The position numbers and the translations under genes are program-made. A stretch of DNA of 6,191 nt from an uncultured Mycoplasmatota bacterium. Lineage in GTDB: Bacteria; Bacillota_I; Bacilli_A; RF39; UBA660. The notes beneath the pieces are model-generated. The model worked only from the letters and a program-made list of their open reading frames with translations. It did not search any database and had not been told where the DNA came from. Below, piece after piece: positions 1-6,191 of the stretch (position 1 is its first letter; every line of letters starts with the position of its first letter). The DNA lies in assembly GCA_900553045.1 (NCBI GenBank), contig USBW01000045.1, positions 1 through 6,191 of the forward strand. Direction: 5' to 3'.

Positions 1-515
1 ATAAGATTTCTGTCAAAGCTCTTTTTAAAGAAGATAAGCAGGAACCAGTAAAAGAAATAAAGAAAGCTAAAAATAATTTGAGCGATCAAGATATTTTAGT
101 TGGTGATTTTAAGGATATTAAAACACATATAGCTAATTGTTGTCTTCCTTTGCCAGGCGATGAGATCGTTGGCTTTATTACCAAGAATAATGGGATCAGT
201 ATTCATCGTAAGATCTGTGAAAATATTTCTTCTACTGAAGAGAGGGTTATTCCTGTCTTTTGGAATAAAGTTACTAAAAATAAATATGAATCTGATTTAG
301 TAGTTTATACTAATAGCCGGGACAATATTATTCTAGATATGATTGAGACGGCTTCTAATTTAGGAGTATCAGTGGAAAGTTTTAATATTTTAAATCATAA
401 AGAGGCTTTTATTTATCAGCTGCATGTTTTAGTTAAAGATAAAGAACATGTTGAAAAATTTATGAAAAAGTTAGAGAGTTTACAAAAAGTAATTAAAGCA
501 GAAAGGGTGATCTAG
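1..515 (+). CDS. relA: RelA/SpoT-family (p)ppGpp synthetase/hydrolase, C-terminal part (5' end outside window)
   Basis: This is the last 170 codons of a gene that enters from the left; the frame is open from base 3 and ends with TAG at 513-515. No start should be assigned inside the window, because TTG 78 is only an internal codon. Long Rel enzymes make and degrade the alarmone (p)ppGpp in the cytoplasm on sensing uncharged tRNA at the ribosome. The synthetase and hydrolase domains are not visible. What is visible is the regulatory tail. First comes the zinc-finger/RIS-type domain, with the Cys-Cys pair at 138-143, the segment PLPGDEIVGFITKNNGISIH, and the following His (204-206) and Cys (216-218). 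After a short linker comes an ACT domain (about 285-512) with the usual beta-alpha-beta pattern ending in KVIKAERVI. The neighbour dtd overlaps by one base, a common Firmicutes pairing. Whether the protein is bifunctional cannot be judged from the tail alone. Confidence 0.93.
   Translation, partial: KISVKALFKEDKQEPVKEIKKAKNNLSDQDILVGDFKDIKTHIANCCLPLPGDEIVGFITKNNGISIHRKICENISSTEERVIPVFWNKVTKNKYESDLVVYTNSRDNIILDMIETASNLGVSVESFNILNHKEAFIYQLHVLVKDKEHVEKFMKKLESLQKVIKAERVI
500..512 (+). promoter_or_regulatory. Ribosome binding site for dtd, inside the end of rel
   Basis: AGAAAGGGTGATC is a long near-match to the complement of the Bacillus-type 16S rRNA 3' end (AGAAAGGAGGTGATC, with two bases missing). 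It lies about seven bases before GTG 515 and fixes that codon as the dtd start. The site is embedded in the last codons of rel, so translation of the two genes is probably coupled. Confidence 0.7.
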
Positions 516-949
516 TGAAAGTTGTCGTTCAAAGAGTTTTAAAAGCAAGTGTCAGTGTCAATGAAGAAGTGCGAACTATTTCTCAAGGATTGCTTTTATA
601 TGTTGGTTTTACTTCTGGTGATGATTTAGCAAAATTAAAGAAAATGGCTAGTAAAATTTTAGCTTTACGGATCTTTGATGATGAAGAAGGTGTCATGAAT
701 CGCTCAGTTAGGGATATTTCAGGAGAGATTCTTTCTATTTCTCAGTTTACTTTGTATGCTGATGCTAGTAAAGGTAATCGCCCGAGTTATCTTAAAGCTT
801 TAAATAGCAAGTTAGCTTTACCTTTATATGATGAGTTTAATGCTATTTTAAAAGAAAGTAATCTAATCATTAAGACTGGAGTTTTTGGTGGTGACATGAA
901 AATTTCTTCCATTAATGACGGTCCAGTTACAATTTTATTAGAAGAGTAG
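515..949 (+). CDS. dtd: D-aminoacyl-tRNA deacylase (Dtd)
   Basis: This cytoplasmic enzyme hydrolyses the ester bond of D-aminoacyl-tRNAs (for example D-Tyr-tRNA) and of mischarged Gly-tRNA(Ala), recycling tRNA and keeping D-residues out of translation. The 144-residue product is the normal family length and begins MKVVVQRV, typical of Dtd. Two signature motifs are intact: SQFTLYAD at residues 76-83, followed by the GNRPS segment (87-91), and NDGPVT at residues 134-139, whose Gly136-Pro137 pair forms the cross-subunit Gly-cisPro element that excludes L-aminoacyl substrates. FGGDM (124-128) occupies the usual FGAxM position. The start is GTG in the sequence TAGTG, sharing one base with the rel stop. 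A terminator follows directly after the TAG stop, so dtd is the last gene of the rel transcript. Nothing in it looks damaged. Confidence 0.95.
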   Translation: MKVVVQRVLKASVSVNEEVRTISQGLLLYVGFTSGDDLAKLKKMASKILALRIFDDEEGVMNRSVRDISGEILSISQFTLYADASKGNRPSYLKALNSKLALPLYDEFNAILKESNLIIKTGVFGGDMKISSINDGPVTILLEE

Positions 950-977
950 AGTATCACTATTTACTAGTGGTACTTTT
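950..977 (+). terminator. Rho-independent terminator after dtd
   Basis: The arms AGTATCACTA (950-959) and TAGTGGTACT (965-974) pair over 10 bp with one G-T wobble across a five-base loop (TTTAC), and a TTTT run (974-977) ends the structure. The stem is AT-rich and the T-run short, so efficiency may be moderate. It starts one base after the dtd stop codon and lies upstream of the gatC promoter, as expected for an operon boundary. Confidence 0.75.
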
Positions 978-997
978 AATGTGCTTTTAAATTAAAA

Positions 998-1026
998 ATG
1001 ACAAGAAAGTTGGTATGTGTTATAAT
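998..1026 (+). promoter_or_regulatory. Housekeeping sigma promoter for gatCAB
   Basis: A consensus -10 box TATAAT (1021-1026) is preceded by an extended -10 TG (1018-1019). An ATGACA -35 box (998-1003, five of six matches to TTGACA) lies exactly 17 bases upstream. Transcription would start near 1033, giving a leader of only about 14 bases that carries the gatC ribosome binding site TGGAGGA (1034-1040). Such a short leader leaves no room for a T-box or other riboswitch. Confidence 0.85.
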
Positions 1027-1046
1027 ACTTAAATGGAGGAAAAAGT

Positions 1047-1337
1047 ATGAATAGATTAACAGATGATGAAGTAAAACATGTAGCGATGCTAGCAAGATTA
1101 AAATTAAAAGATGAAGAGATCACTACATATGCTTACAAACTAAAAGAGATTATGGATTCAATTGAAAAAATTAAAGATGTCAAGTTAGAAACTGATGAGA
1201 TGTTGGTTAATCCTAGTGAAGAGATCTGCCAATTATTTACTGAAAAGGAAGAACATTTAGATAAAAAAGATGTTTTAAAAAATGCTAAAAATAAAAGAGA
1301 TTCTTATATAGCAGTAAGGGGTGTTTTCAATGACTAA
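1047..1337 (+). CDS. gatC: Asp/Glu-tRNA amidotransferase subunit GatC
   Basis: GatC is the small subunit of the GatCAB complex, which converts Glu-tRNA(Gln) to Gln-tRNA(Gln) and Asp-tRNA(Asn) to Asn-tRNA(Asn). It wraps around the GatA-GatB interface and stabilises the complex. The 96-residue length matches the family. The N-terminal helix motif VKHVAMLARLKL (residues 9-20) is characteristic, as is the later run of charged residues with VNP (54-56) and a C-terminal segment ending in VRGVFND. The ATG start has a strong TGGAGGA site six bases upstream. Its last eight bases overlap gatA from ATG 1330, consistent with coupled translation of stoichiometric subunits. Confidence 0.95.
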   Translation: MNRLTDDEVKHVAMLARLKLKDEEITTYAYKLKEIMDSIEKIKDVKLETDEMLVNPSEEICQLFTEKEEHLDKKDVLKNAKNKRDSYIAVRGVFND

Positions 1338-2793
1338 ATATTTAGATTTGAAACTTGAAGAAATTCATGAACTTTTAAGGTCAAAAGTAATTAAACCTAT
1401 TGACCTTGTCGAAGAATCTTTAGCTCGTCTTGAACAGGCCAAAGATCTTAATGCCTTTATTACTGTCTGTGCTGATGAGGCTAGAAAGCAAGCTTTAGCT
1501 CTTTCCTTAAAAGAAGTTCCTGATAATCTTTTATTTGGAATACCAATTGCGATTAAAGATAATATCATTACTAAAGATATCAGAACTACTGCTGCTTCTA
1601 AAATGCTTGAAGACTTTGTTCCAATTTATGATGCTTTTGTCATTGAAGAAATTAAGAAAAACGATCTAATTATCATAGGTAAACTAAATATGGATGAATT
1701 TGCGATGGGTTCTTCTAACCAGACTAGTTATTTTGGTAATGTTTTAAATCCTTGGAATAAAAAATTAGTTCCTGGGGGATCTAGTGGGGGAGTAGCAGCA
1801 GCTGTTGCCCAAAGGATCGTTCCGCTAGCTTTAGGAACAGATACAGGTGGTTCCATTAGACAACCTTCTTCTTTCTGCGGAATTGTCGGTTTAAAACCAA
1901 CTTATGGTCGTATTTCCCGTTTTGGTTTGATCGCTTTTGCTTCAAGCCTTGATGTTATAGGGCCAATGACTAGAAATGTTTTAGATAATGCTACTTTACT
2001 AAATATTCTTTGTAAAAAAGATGAAAGAGACTTAACCCAAAGTGCCAAAGAAGAAGATTTTAAAAGATTGATTGGCCAAGATATAACCGGTTTAAAGATC
2101 GCTATTCCAAACTTTTATATGAATGATAAAATTGATGAAGAAATAAAAGCTAAAGTACAAGAGATCGTTCTTCTTTTAAAAGAAAGTGGCTGTGAGGTTT
2201 CCTATATCGATATGCCATATCTTGAACATGCCGTTCCTTTATATCAGATTATTGCTTTAGGGGAAGCAAGTTCTAATCTAGCGAGGTTTGATGGTATAAA
2301 ATACGGTTATGCTACGGATAATAGCGAGAATCTTTATGACTTTTATGCTAAGACGCGTATGGAAGGTTTTGGTTCTGAGGTTAAAAGAAGAATTATGATC
2401 GGTTCTTATTTATTAAGTGGTCCTAACGCTAAAACTTACTATGAAAAAGCTTTAAAAATTAGAAAACAACTAGCTAATACTTTCCAAGCTGTCTTTAAAG
2501 ATTATGATTTTATTATTGGCCCTACTACTACTTCATTACCATATGAGGTAGGAAAAGACTTAGATGATGCAGTTAAAAGCTTTTTAGATGATATCTTGAC
2601 GATTCCTGTTAATATGGCTGGTCTTCCTGGTATGTCTTTGCCAATTGGTTTTTCTAAAGAGCATTTACCAATTGGTATGCAAATAATCGCTAACCGTTTT
2701 GAAGAAGCTAAAATTTATCAACTAGCGTCCTATATAGAGAAAAAGTTAGCTTTAAACTTAGATCCTAAAGGTGGTGAGAACAATGAATTATAA
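1330..2793 (+). CDS. gatA: Asp/Glu-tRNA amidotransferase subunit GatA (glutamine amidase)
   Basis: GatA is the amidase-signature subunit. It hydrolyses glutamine and passes the ammonia through an internal channel to GatB. The Ser-cisSer-Lys triad is complete: Lys76 in the GIPIAIKDNI segment, Ser151 in GGSSGG, and Ser175, the expected nucleophile, in DTGGSIRQP. Each lies three residues before its counterpart in Staphylococcus aureus GatA (79/154/178). The product is 487 residues, the usual length. I place the start at ATG 1330 rather than the in-frame GTG at 1321. AAGGGGTG (1316-1323) is correctly spaced as the ribosome site for 1330, and family proteins begin close to this point. The gene overlaps gatC by eight bases and gatB by eleven. 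The frame is intact throughout. Confidence 0.96.
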   Translation: MTKYLDLKLEEIHELLRSKVIKPIDLVEESLARLEQAKDLNAFITVCADEARKQALALSLKEVPDNLLFGIPIAIKDNIITKDIRTTAASKMLEDFVPIYDAFVIEEIKKNDLIIIGKLNMDEFAMGSSNQTSYFGNVLNPWNKKLVPGGSSGGVAAAVAQRIVPLALGTDTGGSIRQPSSFCGIVGLKPTYGRISRFGLIAFASSLDVIGPMTRNVLDNATLLNILCKKDERDLTQSAKEEDFKRLIGQDITGLKIAIPNFYMNDKIDEEIKAKVQEIVLLLKESGCEVSYIDMPYLEHAVPLYQIIALGEASSNLARFDGIKYGYATDNSENLYDFYAKTRMEGFGSEVKRRIMIGSYLLSGPNAKTYYEKALKIRKQLANTFQAVFKDYDFIIGPTTTSLPYEVGKDLDDAVKSFLDDILTIPVNMAGLPGMSLPIGFSKEHLPIGMQIIANRFEEAKIYQLASYIEKKLALNLDPKGGENNEL

Positions 2794-4200
2794 GCCAACA
2801 ATTGGTATTGAGGTCCATGTTGAATTAAAAACTAAAGATAAAGTGTTTTCCTACGCTTTAAATAATACGACAGCTTTGCCTAATACTTTAGTTAATATTG
2901 TTGACCTAGCATATCCTGGTGTCTTACCACAGGTCAATAAAGAAGTAGTTTTATTTGCTATTAAAATAGCTAATGCTCTACATGCTAATATTACTCGCGA
3001 GATGCTTTTTGATCGCAAAAACTATTTTATCCTGACTTACCTAAAGGCTATCAAATAACGCAAAGTAAGACACCAATTGGGACAGCTGGATTTTTAAATA
3101 TTACTAGTGATAAAAAGGTTCGTATTCATGAACTACATATTGAAGAAGATACTTGCAAGAGCTTACATACTGAAACTGAAACCTTACTAAACTATAATCG
3201 AGCTGGTGTTCCTTTAATTGAAATTGTCTCAGAGCCTGATATGAATAGTAAAGAAGAAGCGATGGCTTATTTAGAAAAACTAAAAGAACTCCTTTTTTAC
3301 CTTGGTGTCAGTGATTGTAAGATGGAAGAGGGAAGTATGCGTGCTGATGTCAATGTCTCAGTTAGTAAAGATGCTACTTTAGGTACGCGTTGTGAGATTA
3401 AAAATATCGGTTCGATCAAAGAAGTTGGTCAAGCAATTGACTATGAAGTAAAACGCCAGATTGAACTTTTAGAAAATGGTGAAAAAATCGAAGAAGAAAC
3501 AAGAAAATTTGATGAGAAGACTGCTACTACCGTTTTAATGCGTAAAAAAGAAGTTGGCAATGATTATCGTTATTTTCCTGAGCCAGATATTCCAGCTTTA
3601 GTAATCACAGATTCTTTGATCAGTGAAGCTTTAAAAGATGAAGTAATGTTGCCTGAGGAAAGAAGAGCCTTTTATATCCAAAAAGGTATTCTACCAATTA
3701 ATGCTGATAAGTTAATTAACAATAAAGAATTATCGGATTATCTAAATACTTTTATGGAAGATGACATTGATTTTAGAATCGCAAGCAATCTTTTATTAGG
3801 AGATATTGCTGCTTATCTTAATAAGAATTTAGTTAGTATCAATGATTTAAAACTTACTAAAGAAAAGATGATCGAACTAGTAAAGATGTTAAGCAATAAG
3901 GAAATTTCTTCTAAAAATGTGAAAGATATTTTGACTGATATCTTGGAAACTGATCTGTCTGTTAAAGAGATTTTAGCTAAGTCTGGGATCAGTATGAATA
4001 ATAATGTCGATGAATTAGTAAGTATTATTAAAGAAGTTATTGCTTTAAATATGGAATCAGTTAAAGCTTATAAAAGTGGCAAGGAGAATGCTTTTAAATT
4101 CTTGATGGGCATGTGTATGAAGATGACTAAGGGCAGTTTTAATCCAAAGCTAGTAAGTGATACTTTAAAAGACTATTTGGATACAAAAATAAGCGATTGA
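2783..4200 (+). CDS. gatB: Asp/Glu-tRNA amidotransferase subunit GatB, frame interrupted by an apparent -1 deletion
   Basis: GatB is the tRNA-binding kinase/transamidase subunit. It phosphorylates the misacylated Glu or Asp on tRNA and amidates it with ammonia from GatA. ATG 2783 is preceded by AAAGGTGGTG (2767-2776) and is preferred over GTG 2771. The reading starts with IGIEVHVELKT, including the metal-site residues Glu10 and His12, and runs to DRKNYF (codon 82, 3026-3028). It then leaves frame and meets TAA at 3056-3058. The next reading frame continues the protein without a gap from 3028: YPDLPKGYQITQ, the HIEED motif, YNRAGVPLIEIVSEPD, DYRYFPEPDIPAL and the helical tail domain that contacts tRNA, ending at TGA 4198-4200. 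Repaired, the protein is 472 residues, close to normal. The second part has no ribosome site or start of its own near the break. As written, the gene would give a truncated product of 91 residues. Confidence 0.9.
3023..3030 (+). other. gatB: Frameshift site in gatB (one T missing from a T-run)
   Basis: The bases read TATTTTAT with four T's at 3025-3028. The conserved GatB motif NYFYPD would need TATTTTTAT, with five. Restoring one T joins the upstream frame (Phe82) to the downstream frame (Tyr83-Pro84-Asp85) with no other change. After the break the original frame has nine further codons and then TAA at 3056-3058. The simplest reading is a single-base deletion or homopolymer miscount. Confidence 0.85.
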
Positions 4201-4225
4201 TTATTTTTGGAAACTTAGCTATAAT
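4197..4225 (+). promoter_or_regulatory. Promoter for the membrane-protein pair, overlapping the gatB stop
   Basis: TTGATT (4197-4202) and a consensus TATAAT (4220-4225) are separated by exactly 17 bases. The -35 box contains the TGA stop codon of gatB. No terminator hairpin is visible between gatB and the next gene, so the following genes can be transcribed from here and also by readthrough from gatCAB. Transcription would begin near 4232, leaving a leader of about 17 bases before TTG 4249. Confidence 0.75.
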
Positions 4226-4248
4226 AATTATATTAGGATGTGATAATT

Positions 4249-4731
4249 TTGGATCGTATAATTAAAGAGTTCAAAAAACAGAAGTATACAACTATTTGTA
4301 TTGTGATATTTATTATTTTATTGATCGTGGCTTATTTGATCTACAACATGATCTTTGGTGGTCGTGGTACTCCTATTATGGGTAATAGGCTTGATGGCAT
4401 TGAAGAAGTAGTGGTACAGGATGATACTTGGAATAATATCCTTAATAATTTGAAGGATAACGAAAACGTGGTAGATGCTAAAAAAGTGACTGAAAATGAA
4501 GGGTCAGAAGATCGAATTTTAAATATTATCGTCGTTATGAAAGATGGGGTTAAAAATTCGGAAGCTAAAAAGCTTACTACTTTAGTTACTGATGAACTTA
4601 GTGAGTCACAACTTGCTTATTTTGACATTGAAATTTACTTTACTAATGAAAATACCGAAAGTTCTGGCTATCCGATGATTGCCTATAAAAACAAAAATAG
4701 TGATAGCTTCTCTTACAGTAATAGGAAATAG
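4249..4731 (+). CDS. Single-pass membrane protein of unknown function
   Basis: I do not recognise a named family. From TTG 4249 the product is 160 residues. It has a short basic N-terminus (residues 1-13), one hydrophobic membrane segment (about 15-36, rich in Ile, Leu and Val), then a polar domain of about 120 residues predicted to lie outside the cell. That domain alternates strand-like and helix-like stretches: EEVVV at 52-56, a helix, the strand ILNIIVVMK, a helix, the strand FDIEIYFT. This suggests a small alpha/beta fold, which is inference only. TTG 4249 is chosen over the in-frame GTG 4240. AGGATGTGAT (4235-4244) is a near-consensus ribosome site that would overlap GTG 4240 but suits TTG 4249. 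It has its own promoter, and its stop codon overlaps the ribosome site of the next gene, so the two are probably made together. Confidence 0.8.
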   Translation: MDRIIKEFKKQKYTTICIVIFIILLIVAYLIYNMIFGGRGTPIMGNRLDGIEEVVVQDDTWNNILNNLKDNENVVDAKKVTENEGSEDRILNIIVVMKDGVKNSEAKKLTTLVTDELSESQLAYFDIEIYFTNENTESSGYPMIAYKNKNSDSFSYSNRK

Positions 4732-4739
4732 GAGGAATT

Positions 4740-6191
4740 ATGAAAAAGAAACTTAAGAAAAATAAGGTGAAGAAGACTCCTATAATAATTGTACTCTTAG
4801 TTCTTATTATAATTGGCGTTTTCATATTTTTCTTTTTAACTAGTGAAGATGATAATAGTCAGTTAACTGTTTTAGATAGACAGTGGATCGACAGCAATAA
4901 AAATACTTTAGTGGATTTAAGTATCCCTAATAATATGAGTATTTTGGGAGAAAACGGAGAAGGAGTTCTATTTACTTTAGTTAATGATTTAGAAAGTGAT
5001 ACTGGTCTAAGATTTAACAAAGTAGCTTACCAATACCCAAATAATCCTACTTCGACTTTGAGTTTTGAAGTTTTGAAAAGTGATGAGACGATGCAGGAAA
5101 ATGATCTATTACTAATTAATGATTATTATGTAGTTTTATCACTTAATGATACAGTTTTAACAGATGAAAGAGAACTTTATGATGCAAGAATTGGCATTTT
5201 AAAAACCGATGCTACTACAATTAGTAAATATTTTAGCGGTATTGATTTAACTGTTCAAAACTTTGATAGTAACGCTTTGGCTGTGGCAGCTTTAAAAGAG
5301 GAAACTGTCGATTATCTGATTATGCCAAGATATGCTAGTTTAGCTTCTTATGTTAATGAAGATATTTATACAGTTTACAGTTTTGAAAACATGACTAACA
5401 AATTAGTATTGCGTTTTGGGGATAATGATCGTTTAAATAGCATCCTTTTAAAATATGTCGAAAGCTTTAAGGAAAATGAATTGCGCCCAACTTTGGAGAA
5501 TGCAACATTTAATTACTATGTTAAAACACAAAATGTCTCAGAAGTTGATCAGGCTAGTTTACAACGTAAAGTTTACAATTATGGTTATTTAGAAGATGAT
5601 ATTTACAATTTCTCAAGAGCGAATAATTACTATGGAACAGCAGCAGAATACATTAAATCTTTAGAGAACATGGCTGGAATGGAGTTTGAGTTTACCTCTT
5701 ATGATAGTAATGAGTCCTTGACTGATGATCTTAGAAGTGGTTCCTTAGATCTTGGTTTTGCAACTTTTGATACTACTGATGGTTTAACTGTAACTGATAA
5801 TTTTATTGATAGTAAGTTGGTAGTTTTAGCTAAAGATTATCATTCTATCAGTAATAGTGCTTCTTTATCAAACTATCGTCTTGCTTTACTTAATAATGAT
5901 AAAGTAGGTACTTATCTTGCTGATAATTATAATTATTATAGTTATGAGATTGCTAATTTAAATGATGTTGATGATGACTCTTTATTAGTAATTGATGAAT
6001 TATACTATGCTTATTATGGTCAAGATAGTTTGGATGACTACCATTTACTATTTAAAGATACTTATAAGGCTGATGCAACTTTTGCAGTTAATGCTAACGA
6101 GGAAGTTTTAAGCAGACTAATCGATTTTACTTTAGCTAATTTAGATAGTCATTATATGAGTAGTCTAGCTTTTGAAAACTTATATGCTAGT
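4740..6191 (+). CDS. Membrane-anchored protein with two tandem family-3 solute-binding domains (3' end outside window)
   Basis: The frame is open from ATG 4740 to the last base: 484 codons, no stop. AGGAGG (4730-4735) precedes the ATG. A lysine-rich N-terminus (residues 1-12) and a hydrophobic segment (14-33) without a lipoprotein Cys predict a membrane anchor with the rest outside. Residues about 45-248 resemble an SBP_bac_3 domain: an initial Trp49, a GVLFTLVNDLESDTGLRF helix region, RIGILKTDATT at 150-160, and EETVDYLIM at 187-195. Residues about 275-481 repeat the pattern: VYNYGYLEDD, YYGTAAEYIKSLENMAGMEF, LRSGSLDLGFATFD (331-344), then a closing helix. Tandem Venus-flytrap domains are typical of BvgS/EvgS-like kinases and of some GGDEF/EAL receptors, so a second membrane pass and a signalling domain may follow. 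That is inferred, since no output domain is visible. A non-signalling binding protein is the alternative. The ligand is unknown. Confidence 0.8.
   Translation, partial: MKKKLKKNKVKKTPIIIVLLVLIIIGVFIFFFLTSEDDNSQLTVLDRQWIDSNKNTLVDLSIPNNMSILGENGEGVLFTLVNDLESDTGLRFNKVAYQYPNNPTSTLSFEVLKSDETMQENDLLLINDYYVVLSLNDTVLTDERELYDARIGILKTDATTISKYFSGIDLTVQNFDSNALAVAALKEETVDYLIMPRYASLASYVNEDIYTVYSFENMTNKLVLRFGDNDRLNSILLKYVESFKENELRPTLENATFNYYVKTQNVSEVDQASLQRKVYNYGYLEDDIYNFSRANNYYGTAAEYIKSLENMAGMEFEFTSYDSNESLTDDLRSGSLDLGFATFDTTDGLTVTDNFIDSKLVVLAKDYHSISNSASLSNYRLALLNNDKVGTYLADNYNYYSYEIANLNDVDDDSLLVIDELYYAYYGQDSLDDYHLLFKDTYKADATFAVNANEEVLSRLIDFTLANLDSHYMSSLAFENLYAS

Noticed and set aside
950..1046. T-box or other riboswitch upstream of gatCAB
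   Set aside because: The predicted transcript leader is only about 14 bases, and the hairpin upstream is before the promoter and belongs to the dtd terminator.
1365..1568. Open frame of 67 codons on the - strand inside gatA
   Set aside because: It lies wholly within a conserved gatA coding region, and the product resembles no protein I know. It is a shadow of the sense codons.
3059..3240. Apparent gap of about 180 bases between two gatB pieces
   Set aside because: It is fully coding in the downstream gatB frame (YPDLPKGY through IVSEPD) with no stop, so it is not intergenic and there are not two genes.
4198..4203. TGA read as tryptophan (Mycoplasma code) at the end of gatB
   Set aside because: All visible tryptophans are TGG, no gene has an internal TGA, and GatB ends at the normal family length at this TGA; reading on would add only a short tail to TAG.
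4643..4825. Open frame of 60 codons on the - strand across the junction of the two membrane-protein genes
   Set aside because: Its Phe/Ile/Tyr-rich translation is the reverse complement of A-rich coding sequence and a hydrophobic segment; no ribosome site supports it.
1..6191. Frequent GATC tetranucleotide (about 34 by hand count)
   Set aside because: It seems more common than base composition alone would give, but frequent GAT (Asp) codons and ATC after G-ending codons can explain it. Without a Markov-model expectation it does not support a methylation or regulatory signal.
1..6191. tRNA, rRNA, CRISPR, insertion sequence or attachment site
   Set aside because: I saw no tRNA-like cloverleaf, direct-repeat array, inverted terminal repeats or transposase-like coding; nearly all the sequence is occupied by identified genes.

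Overview
The window reads as a stretch of chromosome from a low-GC, Gram-positive-type bacterium (Firmicutes/Bacilli, possibly a Mollicutes-adjacent lineage such as Erysipelotrichia or RF39-like gut bacteria). The evidence is strong A+T bias with AT-ending codons, Shine-Dalgarno sites close to the Bacillus consensus, Firmicutes-type promoters, and the rel-dtd and gatC-gatA-gatB gene orders. Tryptophan is always TGG, no gene has an in-frame TGA, and gatB ends on TGA where the family normally ends, so the standard bacterial code (table 11) fits better than the Mycoplasma code. The genus cannot be told from this sequence. All genes lie on the + strand.

Layout. (1) 1-949: the 3' end of a long RelA/SpoT-type (p)ppGpp synthetase/hydrolase gene, overlapping by one base with dtd (D-aminoacyl-tRNA deacylase). 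A hairpin plus T-run terminator follows immediately. (2) 998-4200: a promoter and the overlapping gatC-gatA-gatB operon for the tRNA-dependent amidotransferase that makes Gln-tRNA(Gln) and/or Asn-tRNA(Asn). gatB carries an apparent one-base deletion near codon 83. The rest of its frame is well conserved, so the break is a sequencing/assembly error, a recent mutation or, less likely, a recoding site. (3) 4197-6191: a second promoter overlapping the gatB stop codon, then a small single-pass membrane protein of unknown function and a larger membrane-anchored protein that runs off the window end. The 484 visible residues of the larger protein, an open frame from 4740 to the last base, look like an N-terminal anchor followed by two tandem family-3 solute-binding (Venus-flytrap) domains. 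That is the layout of the sensor half of BvgS/EvgS-type or GGDEF/EAL-type receptors. Any output domain lies beyond the window.

Functionally the first two blocks are housekeeping: stringent response, chiral proofreading of aminoacyl-tRNA, and indirect aminoacylation. The third looks like an envelope sensing module, and it is the least described part. The two main points for follow-up are the gatB frameshift and the tandem-binding-domain receptor with its small membrane partner.
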